A stretch of 6,749 bases of DNA from an uncultured Parabacteroides sp. (GTDB lineage: Bacteria > Bacteroidota > Bacteroidia > Bacteroidales > Tannerellaceae). The stretch spans positions 1 through 6,749 of the forward strand of contig URZO01000147.1 of NCBI GenBank assembly GCA_900552465.1. The letters are read 5' to 3'. A program made the position numbers and the translations under genes. Positions 1 to 5,541 of this stretch are shown one piece after another. The notes under the pieces were generated by a model, which searched no databases, was not told the origin of the DNA, and saw nothing but the letters and a program-made list of their open reading frames with translations. How positions within the stretch are numbered: position 1 is the first letter of the stretch; each line of letters starts with the position of its first letter.

Positions 1-32
1 TTGCATTTGTGTTTAGTTTTTTCGTACCTTTG
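1..32 (+). promoter_or_regulatory. Bacteroidota-type promoter of the yceD-rpmF operon
   Basis: Positions 25-32 read TACCTTTG, an exact match to the Bacteroidota -7 consensus TAnnTTTG. A TTG at 1-3 lies 21 nt upstream and could be the end of a -33 TTTG box cut by the window edge; a second TTTG at 6-9 is too close (15 nt). Transcription would be expected to start a few bases after position 32, leaving a leader of under about 20 nt before the TTG start at 56. The consensus match is seen directly; promoter activity is inferred. Confidence 0.7.
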
Positions 33-55
33 CAAGGTTTTTACACTAAAAGGCT

Positions 56-643
56 TTGGGAAAGTTTAAATTATATAATGTAGATTTGAAAAATCTCGCT
101 CCGGGAGTTCATGAATTTGACTACTTACTGGAGAATAAGTTTTTTGTGGACATCGATGGAGACCAGGTCCAGAAGGGCAAAGTGAAGGTTCACCTCACTG
201 TAAAGCGGTCGTCCGTGATGTTTGAAATGAACTTTCAGATAGAAGGTGTTGTTATGGTTCCATGCGACAGATGTCTGGACGATATGGAAATTCCTGTCGA
301 CACTCACAATCGCCTGGTGGTAAAGTTCGGTAAAGAATATGCCGAAGAAAGTGACGAAGTAGTTGTTATACCGGAAGATGAAGGCGCCATTAACCTGGCG
401 TGGTTCCTGTATGAATTTATTGCATTGGCTATTCCTATGAAGCATGTACATGCTCCGGGAAAATGTAATAAGACTATGTCGTCCAAGCTGAAAAAGCATA
501 CTGCCAGAAGTACTGACGACGGAGACGAAGAATACGAAGACGAAGGCGTGGATGAAGATCTCACGATCGACGACGACGTATCGACGGCAACTGATCCGCG
601 ATGGGATGGTCTGAAAGGTTTACTTGAGAATGATAACAATTAA
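56..643 (+). CDS. yceD: YceD/DUF177 family large-subunit rRNA accumulation protein
   Basis: A 195-aa protein of the YceD (DUF177) family, a cytoplasmic factor needed for normal 23S rRNA accumulation and usually encoded next to rpmF. The family hallmark CxxC is Cys70/Cys73 (VPCDRCLD), in the middle of a beta-rich N-terminal domain. A second cluster, His130, His132 and Cys137, could complete a metal site (inference). Residues 153-174 are strongly acidic, followed by a conserved-looking DPRWDGLKGLL end (180-190) as in Bacteroidales homologues. The start is TTG: an in-frame TAA at 47-49 leaves no other initiation codon before the conserved N-terminus, and the next in-frame Met is residue 55. A purine stretch (AAAAGG, 48-53) sits only 2 nt upstream, so initiation is not classical Shine-Dalgarno. 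The stop is 12 nt before rpmF, so the two are co-transcribed. The family assignment is confident; the molecular mechanism is not visible here. Confidence 0.9.
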   Translation: MGKFKLYNVDLKNLAPGVHEFDYLLENKFFVDIDGDQVQKGKVKVHLTVKRSSVMFEMNFQIEGVVMVPCDRCLDDMEIPVDTHNRLVVKFGKEYAEESDEVVVIPEDEGAINLAWFLYEFIALAIPMKHVHAPGKCNKTMSSKLKKHTARSTDDGDEEYEDEGVDEDLTIDDDVSTATDPRWDGLKGLLENDNN

Positions 644-655
644 ATAAATTAAAAC

Positions 656-841
656 ATGGCACATCCTAAAAGAAGACAAGGTAAGACAAGAACAGCCAAG
701 AGAAGAACTCATGACAAGGCTGTCGCTCCCACAATGGCTATTTGCCCGAACTGCGGCGCATGGCACATTTATCACACTGTATGCGGCGAATGCGGCTATT
801 ACAGAGGTAAGTTGGCTATCGAAAAAGAAGCAGCTGTGTAA
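656..841 (+). CDS. rpmF: 50S ribosomal protein L32 (bL32)
   Basis: A 61-aa protein with the full bL32 layout. It has a basic N-terminus starting MAHPKRRQGKTRTAKRRTHD that threads into 23S rRNA, then a zinc ribbon with Cys30-x2-Cys33 and Cys43-x2-Cys46 (CPNC and CGEC), then a short C-terminal tail. All four zinc ligands are present, so this is the zinc-binding (C+) form rather than a zinc-independent paralogue. Length is normal for the family. ATG follows the yceD stop by 12 nt of A/T-rich sequence without a clear Shine-Dalgarno, as is usual in Bacteroidota. A terminator 40 nt downstream closes or attenuates the yceD-rpmF unit. Confidence 0.97.
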   Translation: MAHPKRRQGKTRTAKRRTHDKAVAPTMAICPNCGAWHIYHTVCGECGYYRGKLAIEKEAAV

Positions 842-873
842 GTTTATCCGGACTGAATTAAGTTTTGATAAAC
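842..873 (+). other. Small inverted repeat after the rpmF stop codon
   Basis: GTTTATC (842-848) and GATAAAC (867-873) are perfect 7-bp inverted arms around an 18-nt loop, starting right after the rpmF stop. The stem is AT-rich and the loop long, so a stable RNA fold is doubtful. It could be an mRNA 3' structure ahead of the terminator or chance. Confidence 0.3.
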
Positions 874-881
874 CAAGAAAT

Positions 882-912
882 AGCCCTAAAAGTTTTTTTA
901 GGGCTTTTTTTT
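882..912 (+). terminator. Intrinsic terminator between rpmF and fabH
   Basis: AGCCCTAAAA (882-891) pairs perfectly with TTTTAGGGCT (896-905) around the 4-nt loop GTTT, and the 3' arm runs into an eight-T tract at 905-912. This is a textbook Rho-independent terminator on the plus strand. It lies 40 nt after rpmF and 34 nt before the fabH start, so it either ends the yceD-rpmF message or partly attenuates transcription into fabH. Confidence 0.88.
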
Positions 913-946
913 AATTGGGATATATAGTCCTTTTATTTTAAAGATT

Positions 947-1951
947 ATGGATAAGATTAATGCGGTTATTACAGGTATTGGCGGATGCGTTCCCGAAGAT
1001 GTATTGACAAACGAAGACATTTCGAAATTGGTTGATACGACGGATGAATGGATCATGACACGTGTAGGCATCAAAGAACGCCGAATTTTGAAAGGCGAAG
1101 GGATTGGTACCTCATATATGGGCATACGTGCTGTGAAGCAGTTACTCGAAAAAACGAATGTAAATCCGGAAGAAATAGAAGTGATCCTGACGGCTACAAC
1201 TACGCCTGACCATCATTTCCCAACTACTTCCTCCATAATTGCTTACCATACCGGCTGCAAGAATGCAATGACTTTTGATTTGCAAGGTGCTTGTGCCGGT
1301 TTTTTGTATGCACTGGAAACGGGTTCAAACTATATTCGTTCGGGACGCTACAAGAAAGTTATTGTGGTGGCCGGTGATAAGATGACCGCTATCACAGACT
1401 ACCAGGACCGTTCTACCTGTCCTTTGTTTGGCGATGCTTGTGGCGCTGTATTGCTTGAACCTACAACGGAAGAAGTTGGGGTCATCGATACAATCTTGCG
1501 TACGGATGGCGTAGGCTATTCACATCTGATTATGAAATCCGGCGGTTCCGCTTATCCTCCTTCTCATGAGACTGTGGATAACCGGGAACATTTCGTTTTC
1601 CAGGATGGAAAATATGTCTTTAAGTATGCCGTTTCGTATATGGCTGATGTGGCAGCCGAGATTGCAGAACGCAATCAGTTGACACATGACGATATCGCTT
1701 GGATCGTGCCTCATCAGGCAAACCTGCGTATTATCGATGCGACGGCCAAACGTCTGGGCGTGGATATGGATAAGGTAATGATCAATATCCAGAAATACGG
1801 AAATACCAGTGCCGGAACAATTCCTATCTGCCTCTGGGAGTGGGAAGACAGGCTGAAGAAAGGGGATAACCTGATCCTTGCAGCATTTGGTGCCGGCTTT
1901 ACCTGGGGTGCAATTTATCTTAAATGGGGGTATAATGGAAAACAAGCATAA
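947..1951 (+). CDS. fabH: 3-oxoacyl-ACP synthase III (KAS III)
   Basis: A 334-aa beta-ketoacyl-ACP synthase III, which condenses an acyl-CoA primer (typically acetyl-CoA) with malonyl-ACP to start type II fatty-acid synthesis in the cytoplasm. The thiolase-fold catalytic triad is intact: Cys116 in DLQGACAGF, His256 in VPHQANLRI, and Asn286 in YGNTSAG. Arg261 in the ACP-docking region and the C-terminal GFGAG-like loop (AAFGAGFTWG, 312-321) are also present. Length is normal. ATG 947 is chosen because the protein opens directly into the family N-terminus (INAVITGIGGCVPE). The gene sits 34 nt after a strong terminator with no TAnnTTTG promoter between, and its last 17 nt overlap era. plsX, found between rpmF and fabH in many bacteria, is absent here. 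Primer specificity (acetyl versus branched) cannot be read from the sequence alone. Confidence 0.96.
   Translation: MDKINAVITGIGGCVPEDVLTNEDISKLVDTTDEWIMTRVGIKERRILKGEGIGTSYMGIRAVKQLLEKTNVNPEEIEVILTATTTPDHHFPTTSSIIAYHTGCKNAMTFDLQGACAGFLYALETGSNYIRSGRYKKVIVVAGDKMTAITDYQDRSTCPLFGDACGAVLLEPTTEEVGVIDTILRTDGVGYSHLIMKSGGSAYPPSHETVDNREHFVFQDGKYVFKYAVSYMADVAAEIAERNQLTHDDIAWIVPHQANLRIIDATAKRLGVDMDKVMINIQKYGNTSAGTIPICLWEWEDRLKKGDNLILAAFGAGFTWGAIYLKWGYNGKQA
1926..1930 (+). promoter_or_regulatory. Possible ribosome-binding G run for era
   Basis: Five G's lie 4 nt before the era ATG at 1935, inside the 3' end of fabH. Bacteroidota rarely rely on Shine-Dalgarno pairing, and the G run also encodes Trp-Gly of FabH, so it may be incidental. 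Its position does support the 1935 start and coupling of era translation to fabH. Confidence 0.35.
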
Positions 1952-2825
1952 GTCCGGCTTTGTTAATATCGTCGGTAATCCGAATGTCGGAAAGTCCACG
2001 TTGATGAACCGTCTGGTGGGAGAGCGTATCTCGATCATCACGTCGAAAGCGCAGACTACACGGCACCGTATTATGGGAATCGTGAATACCGCCGATATGC
2101 AGATCGTGTATTCAGACACGCCGGGAGTCCTGCATCCGAACTATAAGTTGCAGGAGTCTATGCTTAATTTCTCGCAGTCGGCACTTGGTGACGCCGATGT
2201 GCTGCTCTATGTAACCGATGTCGTCGAGAAGATTGACAAGAATGAAGAATTTCTCCAGAAGGTCCAGAAAGTGGAATGTCCGGTCCTGTTGCTGATCAAC
2301 AAGATCGATACGACCACCCAGCCCGAGCTGGAAAAAATGGTTGCCGAATGGAAAGAACTTCTTCCGAAAGCCGAGATCATTCCGATCTCCGCCCTTTCGA
2401 ATTTTAATATAGATTACGTAAAACACAGGGTGGAAGAGCTGATGCCTGAATCTCCCCCCTATTTCGAGAAAGACGCGCTTACCGATAAACCGGCTCGTTT
2501 CTTCGTTACGGAGATTATTCGCGAGAAGATCCTCCTGTATTACCAGAAAGAGATCCCGTATGCGGTAGAGGTCGTAGTGGAGCTGTTTAAGGAAGAAGCC
2601 GAGCTGATTCACATTAAGGCGCTCATTATTGTTGAACGCGATTCCCAGAAAGGAATCATCATCGGGCATCGTGGCCAGGCATTGAAAAAAGTAGGTGCTA
2701 TGGCCCGCAAGGATATCGAACGCTTCTTTGAGAAGAAGGTTTTCCTGGAAATGTTCGTCAAAGTCGAAAAAGACTGGCGTAACCGGGACAACATGCTGAA
2801 GAACTTCGGTTACCAGCTGGATTAA
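1935..2825 (+). CDS. era: GTPase Era, 30S ribosome assembly factor
   Basis: A 296-aa Era GTPase, which binds near the 3' end of 16S rRNA and checks 30S maturation. The N-terminal G domain has G1 GNPNVGKS (14-21), G2 Thr41/Thr42 (QTTRHR), G3 DTPG (61-64), G4 NKID (122-125) and G5 SAL (152-154). A C-terminal KH domain follows, with the RNA-binding signature IIIGHRGQALKKVG (241-254) and the typical WRN end (281-283). Length and domain order match the family. ATG 1935 is preferred over an upstream in-frame extension to 1878, because the extra residues would overlap fabH heavily and do not resemble Era; the chosen start gives the short lead-in to the P-loop usual for Era. The gene overlaps fabH by 17 nt in another frame, implying translational coupling. 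The gap to der is 28 nt. Confidence 0.97.
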   Translation: MENKHKSGFVNIVGNPNVGKSTLMNRLVGERISIITSKAQTTRHRIMGIVNTADMQIVYSDTPGVLHPNYKLQESMLNFSQSALGDADVLLYVTDVVEKIDKNEEFLQKVQKVECPVLLLINKIDTTTQPELEKMVAEWKELLPKAEIIPISALSNFNIDYVKHRVEELMPESPPYFEKDALTDKPARFFVTEIIREKILLYYQKEIPYAVEVVVELFKEEAELIHIKALIIVERDSQKGIIIGHRGQALKKVGAMARKDIERFFEKKVFLEMFVKVEKDWRNRDNMLKNFGYQLD

Positions 2826-2853
2826 TTAACAGCACAGACAGAAAAAGTTGTTT

Positions 2854-4167
2854 ATGGGAAATATTGTAGCAATAGTTGGTAGGCCCAACGTAGGAAAGTC
2901 CACCCTGTTCAACCGTTTGACACAGTCGCGTCAGGCGATTGTCAACGAGGAAGCAGGCACTACCCGCGACCGTCAATACGGCAAGGTGGAGTGGACCGGT
3001 AAAGAATTTTCGCTGATTGACACCGGCGGATGGGTAATTAATTCGGATGATGTTTTTGAAGAAGAAATAAACAAACAGGTGAAGATTGCCCTTGAAGAGG
3101 CAGACGTGATCTTGTTTGTGGTGGATGTATTAAACGGTATAACAGACTTGGACAACGAGGTTGCAGCCATCCTGCGTCGTCATAAGAAACCGGTGATCGT
3201 GGTTGCCAATAAAGCGGACAACTTCGATCTGCATCCTGCTGCTGCAGAATTTTATTCGTTCGGATTGGGTGATCCGTTCTGTATCTCTGCCATCAACGGT
3301 TCTTGCTCCGGCGATCTGCTGGATAAGATTGTTGCTACACTTCCGGAAGACAAGCCGGAGGAGTTGGAAGAAGAGCTGCCCCGTATCGCCATTATCGGCC
3401 GTCCGAATGCTGGCAAGTCTTCTCTTATCAACGCTTTTATCGGTGAAGACCGCCATATCGTGACGGATATAGCCGGTACGACCCGCGACTCCATCTATAC
3501 GAAATATAACAAGTTCGGCCTGAACTTTTACCTGGTAGACACAGCCGGTATCCGTAAGAAAGGCAAGGTGAACGAAGACCTGGAATATTATTCCGTGATT
3601 CGTTCGATCCGTGCCATCGAAAATTCGGATGTCTGCGTGCTGATGCTGGATGCCACCCGTGGTATCGAGAGCCAGGATCTGAACATCTTCTCGCTGGTGC
3701 AGAAGAACAAGAAAGGCCTGGTTGTTTGTGTAAACAAATGGGATTTGGTGGAAGACAAGAGCCAGAAAGTGATCGAGACGTTTACGAATGCGATCCGCGA
3801 ACGCCTGGCACCGTTCACCGACTTCCCGATCCTGTTTATCTCGGCCCTGACCAAACAGCGCATCCTGAAGGTGTTGGAAACTGCCCAGGTGGTTTTTGAG
3901 AATCGTCAGCGCCGTATCCCGACAGCCAAATTGAACGAGATCATGCTGCCGATCATCGAGAATTACCCGCCGCCCGCATGGAAAGGAAAATATATCAAGA
4001 TTAAATATATCACCCAGCTTCCCGCAGGCCAGGTCCCTTCGTTTGTCTTCTTCTGTAACCTTCCCCAATGGATCAAAGAACCGTACAAACGCTTCCTGGA
4101 AAACAAAATCCGTGAAAACTGGGAGTTCACAGGAACACCGATCAATATATTTATTCGGGAGAAATAA
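2854..4167 (+). CDS. der: GTPase Der (EngA), 50S ribosome assembly factor
   Basis: A 437-aa double-GTPase Der/EngA, required for late 50S assembly. G domain 1 has GRPNVGKS (9-16), DTGG (56-59), NKAD (119-122) and SAI (145-147). An acidic linker (about 164-176, rich in Glu) leads to G domain 2 with GRPNAGKS (182-189), DTAG (229-232), NKWD (294-297) and SAL (330-332). A KH-like domain (about 350-437) closes the protein, with PPPAWKGKYIKIKYITQ and the terminal TGTPINIFIREK typical of Der. All nucleotide-binding motifs are intact. ATG 2854 is chosen over an in-frame TTG at 2848, because MGNIVAIVGRPN matches the family start and the A-rich GAAAAAG (2841-2847) is then correctly spaced. It is the last gene of the cluster and is followed 9 nt later by a terminator hairpin. 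Confidence 0.97.
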   Translation: MGNIVAIVGRPNVGKSTLFNRLTQSRQAIVNEEAGTTRDRQYGKVEWTGKEFSLIDTGGWVINSDDVFEEEINKQVKIALEEADVILFVVDVLNGITDLDNEVAAILRRHKKPVIVVANKADNFDLHPAAAEFYSFGLGDPFCISAINGSCSGDLLDKIVATLPEDKPEELEEELPRIAIIGRPNAGKSSLINAFIGEDRHIVTDIAGTTRDSIYTKYNKFGLNFYLVDTAGIRKKGKVNEDLEYYSVIRSIRAIENSDVCVLMLDATRGIESQDLNIFSLVQKNKKGLVVCVNKWDLVEDKSQKVIETFTNAIRERLAPFTDFPILFISALTKQRILKVLETAQVVFENRQRRIPTAKLNEIMLPIIENYPPPAWKGKYIKIKYITQLPAGQVPSFVFFCNLPQWIKEPYKRFLENKIRENWEFTGTPINIFIREK

Positions 4168-4176
4168 GGAAAATAG

Positions 4177-4210
4177 AAAAAGAGATGCTATTTGTAGTAT
4201 CTCTTTTTTT
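4177..4210 (+). terminator. Intrinsic terminator after der
   Basis: Positions 4177-4190 pair with 4195-4208 over 14 bp (one G-U at 4187/4198) around the tetraloop TTTG; the 3' arm merges into seven T's at 4204-4210. It ends the fabH-era-der transcript. The A-run on the 5' side gives a short T tract on the other strand, so it might also act weakly in reverse. Confidence 0.85.
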
Positions 4211-4221
4211 GTATCTCCATC

Positions 4222-4261
4222 AAAAAAGGAATGCCTATAGCGTTGAGAAGGGATAGGCGTT
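4222..4261 (-). terminator. Intrinsic terminator after the ATPase gene
   Basis: On the minus strand AACGCCTAT (from 4261-4253) pairs with ATAGGCATT (4238-4230) over 9 bp including one G-U, around a 14-nt loop. Two bases later comes a six-T run (4227-4222). It begins 20 nt after the stop of the minus-strand ATPase gene. The large loop makes it less certain than the der terminator next to it. Confidence 0.6.
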
Positions 4262-4281
4262 TATTCCAAAAGAGTCGGCAT

Positions 4282-5412
4282 TTAAAATTTCCTCCTCAGC
4301 CATTCCGCAAAGAATCGGTCATATACAAGGTATTCATTTCCTTCCCGTGTTACGAAATCTTTTTCCAGCAAGCCTTTCAGGGCGGATTGGACGGAGCTGG
4401 CGGAAGGAAGGCTGTAGCGGTGGATGAATTTTCCGGAGGTTAGGGCGGTGGCATGGCCTTCTTTGCAGATGGCGACTAACAGTTCTTTTTGCTTTTCGGG
4501 AAGTTGGTAGAGCAGTTCCGAATAAGAGAAAGAGTAAGAGTCCAGCACGAATTCGAGTGCGGTATTTACCATAGATGTATTACAGGTTTCTCCTTTCGGA
4601 GTCATGGCAAACAATACGTTCAGCAGTTTCTGGATATACCAGGTGATGCCTTCGAAACGTTCATACAAGGAATAAATAACCTCTGTATCGATCTTCTTAC
4701 CCGAAGCAGAGAAGTGTGATGATGCGAATTCAATATAAGCATTCAGATCGATCGCCTTTAAGTGCATAATCGAGACACTCTGATAGAAAGGGCGGGCTGG
4801 GCTGATGAACATTTCGCCCATCAGATGACGTTGTGAACCTGCAAAAATAAAACGAGCATTGTGGCAATGCTGGATGAGTGTACGCAGTTCAGCCTCGATG
4901 CTTTTCTCCGGATAACCGGCTACTTGCTGAAATTCGTCGATGGCAACGATACAAGGTTTGTCAGCTTGTTCCAGGTAACGGAATATCTCGTCCAACGTGA
5001 CTGCCGGCGACTTGATATCTCCCAGTTCGATATTCCAGGAAGGCAATCCCGACAGATCCAACGAGAAGCCTGCACGGACAGAGACCAGTGTGTTCAGAAA
5101 CAGTTCCCACGCTTTTCTGCCTTTTGGTTTCAACGTGTTTAAAATGGCTTTCCCTAACTGGAATACAAAATCGCGAAGTGTCTTGGTCGCATAAATGTCA
5201 ATCAGGAAAGTGTAATATTCCTCTTTTATTTCCGGCTGATGAAAGCAATGTTCTATCAAACCGGTTTTCCCCATACGGCGGGTGGAAATGATAGCTACAT
5301 TATTTTCATTTACCAACCAGCGGAGTAGCGTTTTTGTTTCTTCTTCACGGTCGCAGAAATATTCTGGAGAAGCATATCCGCTGGTGATGAATGGATTATT
5401 CAGGATTGTCAT
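4282..5412 (-). CDS. Archaeal-type P-loop ATPase with C-terminal winged-helix-like region, function unknown
   Basis: A 376-aa protein of the archaeal-ATPase type (ATPase_2/AAA+-like, STAND-related), a family often found in many copies in Bacteroidales. It opens NNPFITSGYASPEYFCDREEE, a family-typical lead-in. It has Walker A STRRMGKT (43-50; the first Gly is Ser, as is common in this group), Walker B CIVAIDEF with Asp159/Glu160, and a sensor-1-like AGSQ (191-194) before the FYQ segment. The C-terminal part (about 300-376) looks like a winged helix (SASSVQSALKGLLEKDFV) ending in YLVYDRFFAEWL, the hallmark family end. No transmembrane segment or nuclease domain is seen. The start is ATG 5412: an in-frame TTG at 5433 falls inside the promoter -7 box. 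It is transcribed alone from its own promoter and faces der tail to tail. The partner and substrate are not known, and no function should be assumed from the fold. Confidence 0.88.
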   Translation of the reverse strand: MTILNNPFITSGYASPEYFCDREEETKTLLRWLVNENNVAIISTRRMGKTGLIEHCFHQPEIKEEYYTFLIDIYATKTLRDFVFQLGKAILNTLKPKGRKAWELFLNTLVSVRAGFSLDLSGLPSWNIELGDIKSPAVTLDEIFRYLEQADKPCIVAIDEFQQVAGYPEKSIEAELRTLIQHCHNARFIFAGSQRHLMGEMFISPARPFYQSVSIMHLKAIDLNAYIEFASSHFSASGKKIDTEVIYSLYERFEGITWYIQKLLNVLFAMTPKGETCNTSMVNTALEFVLDSYSFSYSELLYQLPEKQKELLVAICKEGHATALTSGKFIHRYSLPSASSVQSALKGLLEKDFVTREGNEYLVYDRFFAEWLRRKF

Positions 5413-5430
5413 ACTGTTACATGTTTTATG

Positions 5431-5438
5431 CAAAGATA
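5431..5438 (-). promoter_or_regulatory. Promoter -7 box of the ATPase gene
   Basis: The minus strand reads TATCTTTG, an exact TAnnTTTG match, 18 nt upstream of the ATG at 5412. It is followed by CA, like the TTTGCA of the yceD promoter. No convincing TTTG -33 box is seen about 20 nt further upstream; that stretch is simply AT-rich. The leader would be only about 10-15 nt. Confidence 0.65.
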
Positions 5439-5472
5439 ATTATTATAAGATGATAATTGCTATATCACTCTA

Positions 5473-5524
5473 AATAAAAATCCCCTTGGAGAACCTATCT
5501 GGCTTCTCCAAGGGGATTTTTATT
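5473..5524 (-). terminator. Strong 21-bp hairpin terminator after the GH123 gene
   Basis: Positions 5473-5493 pair with 5504-5524 without mismatch (core ATCCCCTTGGAGAA / TTCTCCAAGGGGAT), with a 10-nt loop. The ends are A-rich on one side and T-rich on the other. It begins 17 nt after the stop of the minus-strand glycosidase gene and gives TTTTTATTT on that strand. Because both flanks are A/T runs it could terminate in either direction, but only the minus-strand gene reads into it. Confidence 0.88.
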
Positions 5525-5541
5525 ATCTCTAAAGACGCTGC

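Noticed and set aside
711..914. 67-codon frame overlapping rpmF and running through the terminator
   Set aside because: It is an out-of-frame shadow of rpmF that continues into the terminator hairpin; no family resemblance.
887..946. Possible fabH promoter in the terminator-to-ATG gap
   Set aside because: AT-rich stretches such as TATATAG are present but none matches TAnnTTTG with a spaced TTTG, so I did not annotate one.
1878..1934. N-terminal extension of era by 19 residues
   Set aside because: It would sit deep inside fabH, and the residues do not resemble Era; ATG 1935 gives the normal family N-terminus.
1520..2119. Minus-strand open frame spanning the fabH/era junction
   Set aside because: It is antisense to two certain genes and resembles no protein family.
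2848..2853. TTG start for der two codons upstream of the ATG
   Set aside because: The ATG at 2854 gives the conserved MGNIVAIVGRPNVGKS start and better spacing from the A-rich leader.
3130..4068. Long open frame (312 codons) on the minus strand opposite der
   Set aside because: Der is unambiguous on the other strand; the antisense translation shows no recognisable domain and is explained by codon usage of der.
5473..5524. The perfect 21-bp hairpin as a mobile-element terminal repeat or MITE
   Set aside because: Its place right after a stop codon and its A/T-flanked GC core fit an intrinsic terminator; no target duplication or second copy is seen in the window.
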